Shown here piece by piece: positions 46,875 to 55,771 of a stretch of 64,000 nt of DNA. Source of the stretch: Nocardioides_C sp963700955 (GTDB lineage Bacteria; Actinomycetota; Actinomycetes; Propionibacteriales; Nocardioidaceae). Within the stretch, counting starts at the first letter, position 1; each line of letters opens with the position of its first letter. The notes beneath the pieces were generated by a model. That model saw only the letters and a program-made list of their open reading frames with translations. It had not been told where the DNA came from and made no database searches. The DNA lies in assembly GCA_963700955.1 (NCBI GenBank), contig CAVOZH010000009.1, positions 186,001 through 250,000 on the forward strand, in the 5' to 3' direction. Made by a program: the position numbers and the translations under genes.

Positions 46875-46901
46875 GGGAGGCCCAGTCGTGCGCGGCCTCC
46901 C
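46875..46901 (+). terminator. Terminator-like hairpin after the DUF4118 gene
   Basis: GGGAGGCC (46875-46882) pairs with GGCCTCCC (46894-46901), 18 bp after the stop. The rest of 46858-47094 has no recognisable gene. Confidence 0.65.
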
Positions 46902-47094
46902 GAAGCAGCACTCGCAGACGGCCGAAGCCATTGGATCCGGACGATCCCTCAGTAGAGAGCGCCGCTACTCAAACTCCTCGGCTGGCCCGCGATCCGATCA
47001 CGAATCGAGAAGCGCCCGGGTGTCGTCGGGCCTAGCCTTCCTTCAGATGGCCGGCATCCCGCCGAGCCTTGAGCGTCGAAAGGCAGTGGCGAGA

Positions 47095-47544
47095 ATGCCC
47101 GCGAAGAGTTCCAAGACCGAGTCCGACGGCTTCAGTGCCGAGGAGCGTGCCGCGATGAAGGAGCGCGCCGCCGAGCTGCGCGCCGAGGGCAAGAAGGGCG
47201 CCAAGAAGGCCGACGGGCTGCAGGCGGTCCTCGACAGGATCGCTGAGATGGCGCCGGAGGATCGTGCGCTCGCCGAGCGCGTGCATGTAGCGGTGACCGG
47301 GACCGCCCCGGAGCTGACGCCGAAGACCTGGTACGGGATGCCCGCCTACGCGAACGCGGACGGCAAGGTCGTCATCTTCTTCCAGGACTCGGGCAAGTTC
47401 AGCTACCGCTATTCGACCCTCGGCTTCCAGGACGCGGCCAACCTCGACGACGGCGACCTGTGGCCGGTGTCCTACGCACTCCAGAAGTGGAGCCCCGTGG
47501 TAGAGAAGAAGGTCGTCGAGCTGGTGAAGGCTGCGATCTCCTGA
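47095..47544 (+). CDS. DUF1801/YdhG-type protein
   Basis: 149 residues. After a Lys-rich, helical N-terminus (KSSKTESDGFSAEERAAMKERAAELRAEGKKG), the DUF1801 domain contains TPKTWYGMPAYANADGKVVIFFQDSGKFSYRY. Some family members are called iron chaperones, unproven. The true start is taken as MPAKSSK; the upstream frame is non-specific. Confidence 0.78.
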   Translation: MPAKSSKTESDGFSAEERAAMKERAAELRAEGKKGAKKADGLQAVLDRIAEMAPEDRALAERVHVAVTGTAPELTPKTWYGMPAYANADGKVVIFFQDSGKFSYRYSTLGFQDAANLDDGDLWPVSYALQKWSPVVEKKVVELVKAAIS

Positions 47545-47848
47545 CCGCTGCATCGACCGCCGCGGAGCGCGCGTGCCCCGGTTAGCGGTACGGACGGCTC
47601 AGCCTCAGCACCCGCCGTCACGACCCACCGTGCGACATCTGCGGGCGCTTTCTCGCATCCAGTCACGCGTGAACGACTGCACCGAATGCGGCCATGACCG
47701 TGCGACCCGGACCAGGTGCGTACGCGGCGGAGGAGGTGAGTCCCATTCCCACGACAGCTGGCTGGGCACTCCCGACCGCGGTCCCGCGCCGTTCGATCTG
47801 AGTTCGACGGTGGCCGCCGGGGTGCCCGCACATCCGGAAAGGTCCGTC
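47545..47848. other. Region without a supported gene
   Basis: About 300 bp between the DUF1801 stop and the hydrolase start. An open frame continues through it, in phase with the hydrolase, but the only strong ribosome binding site (GGAAAGG) is at the hydrolase ATG. Confidence 0.4.
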
Positions 47849-48349
47849 ATGCACTTCTTCAACCCTGCTTCAGCTCAGCGCGGATTAGTCCTGCTCGCCC
47901 CCGGTGGCGGCCAGGACCACACGTCGCCCGGCGTCGTCGCCCGTGCCACCCGCCTCACCGACACCGGGTACGCCGTCGCGGTCGTCCGCTCGCTCGACGA
48001 AGTTCCGGCCGTGCTGGCCGCGCACCCCGGCCCGATCGGATTCTGGGGCGTCTCCCAGGGTGCCCGGGTCGGGCTACCGCTGCTCGCCGCCGAGCCGCGG
48101 ATCGCCGCCGCGGTACTCGGGCTCGCAGACGGCCCGATCGCCTCGGCGCCTCTGGTCACCGCCCCGGTGCTCTTCTACATCCAGTCCGACGACGATCTGG
48201 TCCAGCCCCATGCCTGCCGGGCGCTCTTCGACGCGCTCGGCTCGGCCGACAAGACCCTTGTCGAAAACCCCGGTGGCCACCTGGACCTGCCGCACACCTC
48301 GGTCGAGGAGTCGGCTGCCTGGCTGGACCGGAAGCTGGCCGAGCAGTGA
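47849..48349 (+). CDS. Small alpha/beta hydrolase, dienelactone-hydrolase-like
   Basis: 166 residues. Catalytic triad S69 (GVSQGA), an Asp in QSDDDL (about 114), and H144 (PGGHLDLP). GLVLLAPGGGQDHTSPGV is the oxyanion region. The protein is shorter than usual for the fold but complete at the catalytic sites. GGAAAGG precedes the ATG by about six bases. Confidence 0.78.
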   Translation: MHFFNPASAQRGLVLLAPGGGQDHTSPGVVARATRLTDTGYAVAVVRSLDEVPAVLAAHPGPIGFWGVSQGARVGLPLLAAEPRIAAAVLGLADGPIASAPLVTAPVLFYIQSDDDLVQPHACRALFDALGSADKTLVENPGGHLDLPHTSVEESAAWLDRKLAEQ

Positions 48350-48580
48350 TCTCTGGTGGGGCGTGAGTTGCTGAGCGGCGGCAGCTCCGGATTGCCGCGG
48401 GCAAGCGGCAAGCCAGCCAGGCAAGCTTGGCGGCGGGGTCCTGTCATCATGCGACGCGAAGGGTTCTGTATCGGCTGGCGTGTGCGCTGGATCTGGACGG
48501 GCACGCCCTGGCACAGCAAAGGATCCGGACCACCGACAGGATGGTCACCGCGTGAGCACTGTCTGGGGTTGGCTGACCCC

Positions 48581-49258
48581 TCAGCGCGATGCCTTGCGGT
48601 GGGCCTTGACCACCAAGTCGTGCATGGTCGCCTCCGTCGAACCGTGTCTCACCTGACGCGTCCGGGTCTCCGCTACTTCGACGTCCCACAGGTTCATGCT
48701 CAGAGATGAGATGACGGCATCGGATCCGATGGATGCATTCTCAGGAGCGTGCGCCGCCGAGTAGTTGTCAGCATGATCGTGGCCTGCGACGAACAGCGTG
48801 CCGTCGGGGGCGACGGCGTGCGCCAGACGCGCCACGAACTCTCCGAAGGGCACGTCGGGATGAACGTACTGGCTGACCACCAGGTCGTACTGTTTCGGAG
48901 GCTGCCAAGCGGTCAGGTCGGCCACGACCCAGGATATGCGCGCTGCGATCTCGGGCGCTTGGTCCGTCGCGAATCTCTCGGCCCGACCCACCGCCGTCGG
49001 TGAGATGTCGATCGCCGTCACTTCCCAGCCCTTCTGGGCGAGCCAGACAGCGTCGGCCCCGGTGCCGCAGCCTGCGTCGAGCGCCGTCCCGACCGGCAAG
49101 GCCGTCAGTTCGGCCACCATGTGCGGGCTCGGCACGCCTCGTGCTGTTCCCTGTCCCTGGTAGTGCTGCTCCCACCACTGCGAACCGAATGCGGGATCGT
49201 CTGCCTGCTCGGACCCGTGGCCGGTCGAGGGTTCTTCGGCATCGGGCGGGTTCGTCAT
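48581..49258 (-). CDS. Class I SAM-dependent methyltransferase
   Basis: 225 residues. FGSQWWEQHYQGQGTARGVPSPHMVAEL, then LDAGCGTGADAVWLAQKGWEVTAIDISPTAV, the SAM-binding site, and WVVADLTAWQPPKQYDLVVSQYVH. The layout resembles TehB/thiopurine methyltransferases that act on small molecules. Upstream, 48350-48580 between the hydrolase and this gene has no recognised gene. Target unknown. Confidence 0.85.
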   Translation of the reverse strand: MTNPPDAEEPSTGHGSEQADDPAFGSQWWEQHYQGQGTARGVPSPHMVAELTALPVGTALDAGCGTGADAVWLAQKGWEVTAIDISPTAVGRAERFATDQAPEIAARISWVVADLTAWQPPKQYDLVVSQYVHPDVPFGEFVARLAHAVAPDGTLFVAGHDHADNYSAAHAPENASIGSDAVISSLSMNLWDVEVAETRTRQVRHGSTEATMHDLVVKAHRKASR

Positions 49259-49278
49259 GCCGACATGATCCCCGACAC

Positions 49279-49291
49279 CCGCTCATCGGCA
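49279..49291. repeat. Core of the dispersed repeat
   Basis: CCGCTCATCGGCA, identical to the core at 56180-56192, between the methyltransferase and arr-like genes. A TGCGGCATGGTCGGACG tail continues to about 49328. Confidence 0.5.
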
Positions 49292-49376
49292 CGACCGAGG
49301 CTTCATCATCTGCGGCATGGTCGGACGTCAGCGGTCGCGAGCTAAAGTGGCGAGCCCGACTTCGATGGGGGTGTGT

Positions 49377-49806
49377 ATGGAGAACGAACCGGTGCCGTCC
49401 GAGGCTCCAGGATTCCGGGCCCTTCTACCACGGCACGAAGGCTTACCTGAAGCCGGGGGACGTGCTGGAACCCGGTTATAGCTCCAATTTCGGCGAGCGA
49501 AGGAAGGCGAACTACGTCTACCTGACCGCAACCCTGGATGCGGCTACCTGGGGAGCGGAACTCGCGGTGGGCGAGGGACCAGGCAGGATCTATCGTGTGG
49601 AACCCACGGGCCTCCTCGAGAATGACCCCAACCTGACGGACAAGAGGTTCCCGGGAAACCCGACGAGGTCCTACCGCACCCAGGAGCCACTGCGAGTGGT
49701 CGGAGAGATCTTGGACTGGGAGCCACACTCCCCCGAGGTGCTCCAGGACATGCGGAACCACCTTGAAGAGCTCCAGCGGCTGGGCATCGAGGCAATCAAC
49801 GACTGA
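49377..49806 (+). pseudogene. arr: Rifampin ADP-ribosyltransferase-like gene with a shifted start
   Basis: From about 49414 the frame reads PFYHGTKAYLKPGDVLEPGY, then VYLTATLDAATWGAELAVG and RIYRVEPTGLLENDPNLTDKRF, the Arr fold with the His-Tyr-Asp site (H of YHGT, Y in VYLTAT, D downstream). No ATG, GTG or TTG lies in this frame within a sensible distance. An ATG at 49377 (preceded by GGGGGTG) is out of frame by one base. A one-base insertion near 49409 is the simplest explanation; a sequencing error is the alternative. If intact it would inactivate rifampicin by ADP-ribosylation. Confidence 0.75.
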
Positions 49807-49941
49807 ACAACGCGCAGCGGCACATGAATGCGATCCGTTCGCTTCTTCATGTTCCTTGACGTGCGCGTCGAGTTCCGCCCAGGACGAGGCGCGCGGCGCG
49901 AGATCAGCCCACGCTGGGTTCGTTGAGGCGGGCGGCCCGGC

Positions 49942-50637
49942 TCAGTGAGCGGGGTAGTAGCAGACCAACGTGCCGGTCTCTATCGCGTCATCCTTGAGCC
50001 GGAGGTCGAGGAATCCGTCGGCGTACAGATTCTCGCTCGCGAGGTCGCGCATCGCTCCCCAGATCTCGACAGGCACTCGCGCTTCGCCGATGACCGTGCT
50101 GCCGAGGACCACGTGAGCGCGTGGCTGATCCGGGAACATGTCGAACCACACAGACGGGTGGAGCCATCCGCCGCGCCCTTTGGTGAACCCGGCATAGTGC
50201 CGCAGCAGGGAGGCGGCACTCTCAACGGGTTCGAAGGTCAGCGACGCTGATGCCGGCCGGTCGTAGTTGTCGAGCACGCCTTCCTTGTCCTCGGGCATCT
50301 CCTCCAGGTCAGCCTCCTTTGCCATGGCCTGCTCTTCGTCGGAACCTGCGGGACGGAACGTCTGAAGGAGTGACCGGCCGGTCGCGATGAGGTGGAGCGC
50401 AGCCCGCCCTGTCGCCTTCCACCTTTCGCGGTCGAGGCGGTGGGGCGGCACGTCGCGCCACCAGAGATCGAAGATGAAGCGATGGATGGGAGTCGTCTCG
50501 TCCAGGACTTCGGATAGTCGGTGCGCGCGAAGCCGCGCCCGGAGCGCCTCATCGCTGTCGCCGGATTCCAGTCGGTCCGCCCAAGCTTCCTCGTAGGCCT
50601 GACGGAGCCGTCGCCCCGCCTCGCTGTCCGCGCTCAC
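49942..50637 (-). CDS. Hypothetical protein, unrecognised
   Basis: 231 residues, not recognised. Helical and charged with HRFIFDLWWRDVPPHRLDRERW in the first half and VWFDMFPDQPRAHVVLGSTVIGEARVPVEIWGAMRDLASENL in the second. No signal peptide or membrane segment. The GTG at 50637 is a likely start; a longer frame reaches 50718. It stands alone between the arr-like gene and the sigma factor on the same strand. Confidence 0.6.
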   Translation of the reverse strand: MSADSEAGRRLRQAYEEAWADRLESGDSDEALRARLRAHRLSEVLDETTPIHRFIFDLWWRDVPPHRLDRERWKATGRAALHLIATGRSLLQTFRPAGSDEEQAMAKEADLEEMPEDKEGVLDNYDRPASASLTFEPVESAASLLRHYAGFTKGRGGWLHPSVWFDMFPDQPRAHVVLGSTVIGEARVPVEIWGAMRDLASENLYADGFLDLRLKDDAIETGTLVCYYPAH

Positions 50638-50727
50638 GTCACGAGGATAAGGCGACAAGCGGCGCTTCGGCGCGTGCCGCTCGGTGCCCAAACTGTCGCC
50701 CCAGGTGTGGCCAGGCACTCCAACTGC

Positions 50728-50790
50728 ACAGCGCTGTCATCGACATCACCGCTTCCGCTGTCCGCGGCACGTGCGGACGTTTCGGAGTTC
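50728..50790. repeat. Copy of the dispersed intergenic repeat
   Basis: Contains CGCTTCCGCTGTCCGCGGCA and GTGCGGACGTT, matching the copies at 56180-56233 and 59298-59350. Confidence 0.5.
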
Positions 50791-50884
50791 AGTGCACCGC
50801 GTTCCTGGCCCGGGCGCGGGCGTGATGAAGCAGCGACGCCTCGCCTCTGAAAAGCGCGTTGAGCGGCGGTATCTCCGTCGGTGG

Positions 50885-52030
50885 TCAACCGCGACGGTCG
50901 GTGTTGAGCCGTGCCGCCTGTCGGGTCAGGTGGTCGCGTTCTTGGAGGTTGGACGCCTGCCTGGCGGCTTCGGCGTAGAGGCGTGCGGCGGTCGCCACGT
51001 CCCCGTCCCGCTCGTGCAGGTACGCAGCGACCGCGGCATAGCGCGGCAAGGTCGGGTCGAGCTTCGCCAAGGCAGCCAGGCCCGCCCGCGGACCATCGGC
51101 CTCGCCGACGGCCACGGCACGGTTGAGGCTGGCGACCGGGCTGTCGGTGAGCCGCACCAGCTCGTCGTACCACTCGACGATCTGCACCCAGTCGGTCTCC
51201 TCGGCCGTCCGTGCGTCGGCGTGGAGAGCCGCGATCGCCGCCTGGGCCTGGAACTCGCCGATCCGGTCGCGGGCGAGGGCTGTTTGGAGGATCTCGACGC
51301 CCTCAGCGATCAGCTGCGTGTCCCATAGGCTGCGGTCCTGCTGGGCGAGCGGCACGAGGCTGCCGTCGGGGCGGGTGCGCGCGGAGCGCCGCGCGTGGTG
51401 GAGCAGCATCAGTGCTAGCAATCCGGCTACCTCCTCGTGGTCGATCACGGCCACCAGCTGGCGGGTCAGGCGAATCGCCTCCGCGGCGAGGTCGACGTCG
51501 CCCGAGTAACCCTCGTTGAAGACGAGGTACAGGACGCGCAAGACCGTGGCGACGTCGCCGGGCTGGTCGAACCGGACGTCCGAGACGGTCCTCTTGGCCC
51601 GGCTGATCCGCTGTGCCATGGTCGCCTCCGGCACGAGGTAGGCGCGCGCGATCTGACGTGTGGTCAGGCCGCCGACGGCCCGCAGGGTAAGTGCGACCGC
51701 CGACGCCGGCGTGAGGGACGGGTGGGCGCACAGGAAGTAGAGCTGAAGGGTGTCGTCCACCGACGCGCCCGGGGCGGGTGCCGGCTGCTCCTCGACGAGC
51801 TCCTCGCGTCTGCGGCGGGAGGCATCGGCGCGGGCGGCGTCGAGGAACTTGCGCCACGCGACGGTGACCAGCCAGCCCTTCGGGTCCCGCGGCGGCTCGG
51901 TCGCCCAGAGGCGCACCGCTTCGACCAGCGCGTCCTGGACGGCGTCCTCGGCCGCCGCGAAGTCGGCTCCGCGGCGGACGAGGACCCCGATCACCGACGG
52001 CGTGAGGGTCCGCAGTCGGGGCTCGCCCAT
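50885..52030 (-). CDS. ECF42-type RNA polymerase sigma factor
   Basis: 381 residues. The sigma-2 region is at about 10-75 (VLVRRGADFAAAEDAVQDALVEAVRLW) and sigma-4 at about 110-170 with an HTH near TTRQIARAYLVPEATMAQRI. The rest is the long C-terminal helical/TPR-like extension that marks this group (NRAVAVGEADGPRAGLAAL). ECF42 factors lack an anti-sigma and are linked to DGPF proteins; here the DGPF gene is directly upstream, ending six bases before the ATG. GGAG lies eight bases before the ATG at 52030. Confidence 0.9.
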   Translation of the reverse strand: MGEPRLRTLTPSVIGVLVRRGADFAAAEDAVQDALVEAVRLWATEPPRDPKGWLVTVAWRKFLDAARADASRRRREELVEEQPAPAPGASVDDTLQLYFLCAHPSLTPASAVALTLRAVGGLTTRQIARAYLVPEATMAQRISRAKRTVSDVRFDQPGDVATVLRVLYLVFNEGYSGDVDLAAEAIRLTRQLVAVIDHEEVAGLLALMLLHHARRSARTRPDGSLVPLAQQDRSLWDTQLIAEGVEILQTALARDRIGEFQAQAAIAALHADARTAEETDWVQIVEWYDELVRLTDSPVASLNRAVAVGEADGPRAGLAALAKLDPTLPRYAAVAAYLHERDGDVATAARLYAEAARQASNLQERDHLTRQAARLNTDRRG

Positions 52031-52035
52031 CGACG

Positions 52036-52446
52036 TCACTCCGTGACGGTCGGAGGTGCTGCCAGGAAGGGGCGCACCTCGAGCCATTCGTGGATCGCCT
52101 TTCCGCCTGCCCCTGGAGCCGCCGACAGCTCACCGGCCAGCTCGAGCGCGCGGTCGTAGGTGTCGACGTCGATCACCATCCAGCCGGCGATCAGGTCCTT
52201 GGTCTCGGCGAAGGGGCCGTCGGTCACCGGCGGTCGCCCCTCGCCGTCGTAGCGGACGAAGGTGCCCTCGGGCGAGAGCGCCTGGCCGTCGACGAACTCG
52301 CCGGTGCCCTCGAGCCGTGCAGCGAAGTCGTGCATGTACTGCAGGTGGGCGGAGATCTCCGCCTCAGTCCACCGATCCATCGGTACGTCGTTCACCGGCG
52401 TCGGGGCGCCGCGGTAGTGCTTGAGCAACAGGTACTTGGCCATCAT
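52036..52446 (-). CDS. YCII/DGPF-domain protein (module 1)
   Basis: 136 residues. KYLLLKHYRGAPTPVNDVP opens it, and VTDGPFAETKDLIAGWMVIDV contains the DGPF motif of YCII-like proteins. GAGGAG sits four bases before the first of two consecutive ATGs (52446, 52443). A predicted ECF42 promoter lies upstream. Family members are dimeric and of unknown activity. Confidence 0.88.
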   Translation of the reverse strand: MMAKYLLLKHYRGAPTPVNDVPMDRWTEAEISAHLQYMHDFAARLEGTGEFVDGQALSPEGTFVRYDGEGRPPVTDGPFAETKDLIAGWMVIDVDTYDRALELAGELSAAPGAGGKAIHEWLEVRPFLAAPPTVTE

Positions 52447-52491
52447 GTTCTCCTCGATGCGGTGCGGCCCATGGTGGCCGCGTTCGCTCCA

Positions 52492-52520
52492 GGGACGGAG
52501 CCGTTCCTCGGTTCTCGACA
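52492..52520 (-). promoter_or_regulatory. Predicted ECF42-type promoter, module 1
   Basis: TGTCGA (-35, 52515-52520) then 17 bases and CGTC (52494-52497), about 48 bp before the DGPF start. The same elements and spacing are found in module 2. The reported ECF42 consensus is TGTCGA and CGA/TC. Confidence 0.6.
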
Positions 52521-52571
52521 TGGTGTCGCGAGGATCTTCCGATCCAACACTCCGCGGGGCACTGCCCGGGC

Positions 52572-53132
52572 TCAGAGCACGCGGTAGGCGAGCAGCAGGC
52601 TGGAATGGGGCGTCGGTGTGGCGCTGAGTAAGTCAAGCCGGCGGGGGTCGGTGCTCGCGAACAGCCGGCGCCCCGTGCAACCAACCGCTGGACCGACCAC
52701 CAACTGCAGTTCATCGACGAGTCCCGCCTCGAGCATGGACTGTGCCAGTTGGATGCTGCCGTGAATCCCGATGTCGCCGCCGGGTCGGGCTTTGAGGTCG
52801 CACACCAGATCCTCGATCGACCCCTCCACCGCCTCGGCGTTGTGCCACCCGTTCGACAGCGGTGTCGACGTTACGACGTACTTCTTGACGTTGTTGATGA
52901 AATGGGCGAACGGCTGGTGGTCCGCGGTTGGCCAGAACTGCGACCATTCGTCGTACATGTGGCGGCCGAGCAACACTGCATCCTGCGCTTCGATGATCTT
53001 CTCTTCGTTGTCGATCATCACGGAGTCGAACTCGGGAACTTCGCCGGGCTCCTGACCTCGTGCGAAGTACCGGCCGGGGTGATCGACTGCACCGTCGAGG
53101 GACATGAGGGTGTAGAGCACGACCTTGCGCAC
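52572..53132 (-). CDS. RibD-C-terminal/dihydrofolate-reductase-fold protein
   Basis: 186 residues. RKVVLYTLMSLDGAVDHPGRYF is the RibD_C N-terminus, AVLLGRHMYDEWSQFWP and GGDIGIHGSIQLAQSMLEAGLVDELQL follow, with the nucleotide-binding glycines. These small stand-alone proteins are NADPH reductases of unknown substrate. GTG at 53132 follows AGGAGG by six bases. Confidence 0.85.
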   Translation of the reverse strand: MRKVVLYTLMSLDGAVDHPGRYFARGQEPGEVPEFDSVMIDNEEKIIEAQDAVLLGRHMYDEWSQFWPTADHQPFAHFINNVKKYVVTSTPLSNGWHNAEAVEGSIEDLVCDLKARPGGDIGIHGSIQLAQSMLEAGLVDELQLVVGPAVGCTGRRLFASTDPRRLDLLSATPTPHSSLLLAYRVL

Positions 53133-53438
53133 GCGGGCCTCCTGGATGGGTGTTGTGACTTCGGTTGGTCTGACCGGGCGGGGACGCGAAACTCATCGCG
53201 TCGGTGGTGACATGACTCCACTCCGTGGGAGATTCCTGCACCCAACCCGGGGTGCCTTGCTGAGGCTCCGCCGCATGCAGGGCGGTCCGTCTGGTCGAGG
53301 ACCATACTCCGCGCATCGGCATGACCGCGTCTTCACAGTCGGGCGGTCACCGCGGGAAACCTGCGTACCGTTGTGCACGGACGTCCTCCTTGACGTGTGG
53401 GATACCAAGCCCGACTACCGCAACAGGAGGACGTTCCT
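53133..53438. other. Region without a supported gene
   Basis: About 300 bp upstream of the RibD_C gene. It contains one copy of the dispersed repeat core (53309-53321, one mismatch). Short frames here have no consistent homology. Confidence 0.45.
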
Positions 53439-53960
53439 GCGTCCATACCCGACGCCGTCAAGGAGTTACTAGCGGAGGTACCCGATGGGCCTTGGGCGTC
53501 GCTCGGCACTTGGAACGCCTTCCGGTACAACTTCGCCATGGTGCGATTTCGTTGTGAGTGATTACTCCGACTACCAGACCTGGCGCGAGGCCGTGTGGGA
53601 CAGGCACAGCGGCCGGGGAGGCTTCCGTCTCGCCCGCGCCTACGACGGTGACGTGCTTGCTGGCTTTGCCTACGGCTACACCGGCGAGACCGGCCAGGGT
53701 GGACAGACAATGCGCGCAAGGTGCTGGAACCGGACGTTGCGAAGACATGGCTGGGTGGGCACTTGGAGTTGGTGAGCATCGGTGGTGTTCATGCCGCCCG
53801 CCATGGAGGAGTCGGTCGAGGGCTCATGCACGTCCTCCTTCAAGGTCTTCTCCATGAGCGTCTGCTTCTGATGACGACCTCGGACTCTTCTGACCCGGCA
53901 AGGCGGCTCTACGCGTCCGAGGGATGGCGCGTCCTTGGCGGCGGCATAGCGTACGTTCCT
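53439..53960 (+). pseudogene. Decayed GNAT acetyltransferase with compensating frameshifts
   Basis: Coding sense passes between frames. One frame ends near 53560 (TWNAFRYNFAMVRF). A second runs from about 53550 to 53698 (YQTWREAVWDRHSGRGGFRL, LAGFAYGYTGE). The first frame then resumes with WTDNARKVLEPDVAKTWLGG and MHVLLQGLLHERLLLMTTSD, through RRLYASEGWRVLG. The last parts match a GNAT domain with acetyl-CoA site near GRGLM. At least two shifts are needed; assembly error is possible but the sites differ. Confidence 0.65.
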
Positions 53961-54024
53961 CGGGTTCACCTCTGCCCAGCGCGACCGGCGTACCACGAAG
54001 TCTTGAAAGAAGTCCGGGAGGCGG

Positions 54025-54051
54025 TGTCGGATCGGGGCAGAGGTGTTCGTA
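54025..54051 (+). promoter_or_regulatory. Predicted ECF42-type promoter, module 2
   Basis: TGTCGG (54025-54030), 17 bases, then CGTA (54048-54051), 56 bp before the DGPF start at 54108. Spacing is identical to module 1. Confidence 0.5.
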
Positions 54052-54107
54052 GCAGGGGTGAGCGGCCGCCCACGAGGGGCGCCCCGAACCACAGGAGATG
54101 ATCCGAG

Positions 54108-54431
54108 ATGCAGTACCTGGTTTCCGTGATCGACGACGGCACCGGCTTGGCCACCCCGACCGAGATGGCCGCCATCAACGCGTTCAACGACCGGCTCCGG
54201 GCCGAGGGTCACTGGGTCTTCGCCGGCGGCCTCGGGTCGCCCGACCCGGCCACCGTCATCGACAACCGGGGTGGGGAGGCGGTGTTCACCGACGGGCCCT
54301 TTGTGGAGTCGAAGGAGTACCTCGCCGGCTTCTGGATCATCGAGGCCCCCGACCTCGACGTGGCGCTCAAGCTCGCCGCCGAGGGGTCGAAGCACTGCAA
54401 CCGGAAGGTCGAGGTGCGGCCGTTCCTGTGA
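54108..54431 (+). CDS. YCII/DGPF-domain protein (module 2)
   Basis: 107 residues. MQYLVSVIDDGTGLATPTEM and VFTDGPFVESKEYLAGFWII contain the DGPF motif. AGGAG precedes the ATG. Its stop overlaps the next start as GTGA, so it is translationally coupled to the sigma factor. Confidence 0.9.
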   Translation: MQYLVSVIDDGTGLATPTEMAAINAFNDRLRAEGHWVFAGGLGSPDPATVIDNRGGEAVFTDGPFVESKEYLAGFWIIEAPDLDVALKLAAEGSKHCNRKVEVRPFL

Positions 54432-55660
54432 GCGAGGTCGACGTCGGGCAGGCGATCACCCGGGCCCACCACGAGGAGTGGGCGCGGGTGGTCGCCGCCC
54501 TGGCCAGGCGGTTCGGGGACCTCGACATCGCCGAGGAGGCGGCGGCCGAGGCGTTCGGGATCGCCGTCGCGCGGTGGCCTGCCGACGGCGTCCCTCCCAA
54601 TCCCGGCGCCTGGCTGACCACGACCGCTAACCGCAAGGCGATCGACCGGATCCGGCGCGAGAACAAGCGCGACGACAAGCAGGAGGAGGCTCAATTGTTG
54701 TACGACGACGACCCGCCCGAGCCTCTCGGCGCCATCGACGACGAGCGACTCCGGCTGATCTTCACCTGCTGTCACCCGGCGCTCGCGATGGAGGCCCGCG
54801 TGGCGCTGACGTTGCGCATGGTCGGCGGTCTGACCGTGCCCGAGATCGCCCGTGCCTTCCTGGTGCAGGAGACCACCATGGGGCAGCGGATCACCCGCGC
54901 GAAGGCCAAGATCAAGGCGGCTCGCATCCCTTATCGGGTGCCGTCCGCGGAGGATCTCCCGGCACGCGTCTCCGGCGTACTCGCCGTCCTCTTCCTCGTC
55001 TTCAACGAGGGCTACCTGGCGAGCGGCCCCGACACCGATCCCGTACGTCACGACCTGACCGCCGAGGCGATCCGGCTCACTCGCATGATCCGTGCCCTCA
55101 TGCCGGAGGACGGTGAGGTGGCCGGGCTGCTGGCGCTGATGATCCTCACCGAGGCCCGCCGCACCGCCCGGGTCTCGGCGAGCGGCGAGCTGGTCACCCT
55201 CGACGAGCAGGACCGTGGGGCCTGGGACGCGGCGCTGATCACCGAGGGTCATCGGCTGGTGCGCGAGCGCCTGGCTGCCAGGGTGGCTCCGGGTCGCTAC
55301 CAGATCCTGGCAGCGATCAACGCCGTGCACACCTCCGCCCGCGAGGCACGCGACACCGACTGGTCGCAGGTCGTCGCCCTCTACGACCAGCTCGTCCGCC
55401 TCGACCCCTCGCCGATCATCGCCCTCAACCGGGCCGTCGCGGTCGCCGAGCTCGACGGCCCAGAGGTGGCGCTGGCGGCCGTCGACCGTCTAGAGGACAA
55501 GTTGGCCAGCTATCACGCCTACCATGCGACCCGCGCCGACCTGCTGCGCCGGCTCGGCCGCAGTCAGAAGTCGCGCGCGGCGTACGACAAAGCCATCGGG
55601 CTGGCGGGCAACACCGCCGAAACCGCCTACCTGACACGCCGCCGCGACCAGCTGGCGTAG
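54428..55660 (+). CDS. ECF42-type RNA polymerase sigma factor (second copy)
   Basis: 410 residues from the GTG at 54428. Sigma-2 at about 10-75 (WARVVAALARRFGDLDIAEEAAAEAFGIAVARW), sigma-4 about 110-175 (TVPEIARAFLVQETTMGQRITRAKAKI), then the long C-terminal extension with LNRAVAVAELDGPEVAL. Same design as the 50885 gene but clearly diverged, so an older duplication or independent acquisition. No anti-sigma is nearby. Confidence 0.92.
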   Translation: MSEVDVGQAITRAHHEEWARVVAALARRFGDLDIAEEAAAEAFGIAVARWPADGVPPNPGAWLTTTANRKAIDRIRRENKRDDKQEEAQLLYDDDPPEPLGAIDDERLRLIFTCCHPALAMEARVALTLRMVGGLTVPEIARAFLVQETTMGQRITRAKAKIKAARIPYRVPSAEDLPARVSGVLAVLFLVFNEGYLASGPDTDPVRHDLTAEAIRLTRMIRALMPEDGEVAGLLALMILTEARRTARVSASGELVTLDEQDRGAWDAALITEGHRLVRERLAARVAPGRYQILAAINAVHTSAREARDTDWSQVVALYDQLVRLDPSPIIALNRAVAVAELDGPEVALAAVDRLEDKLASYHAYHATRADLLRRLGRSQKSRAAYDKAIGLAGNTAETAYLTRRRDQLA

Positions 55661-55771
55661 TGCCCCTGCGGAACCCCATAAAGCCGCTGCCGACGGGTGT
55701 GCGCGGCGGATCAGGACGCAGCCATGGTCGAGTGCGAACTCGCGCGTATGCCCAGCGGCCAGGCCCCAGCG

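Noticed and set aside
46864..47094. Upstream extension of the DUF1801 gene
   Set aside because: No homology; a hairpin terminator of the preceding gene lies in it.
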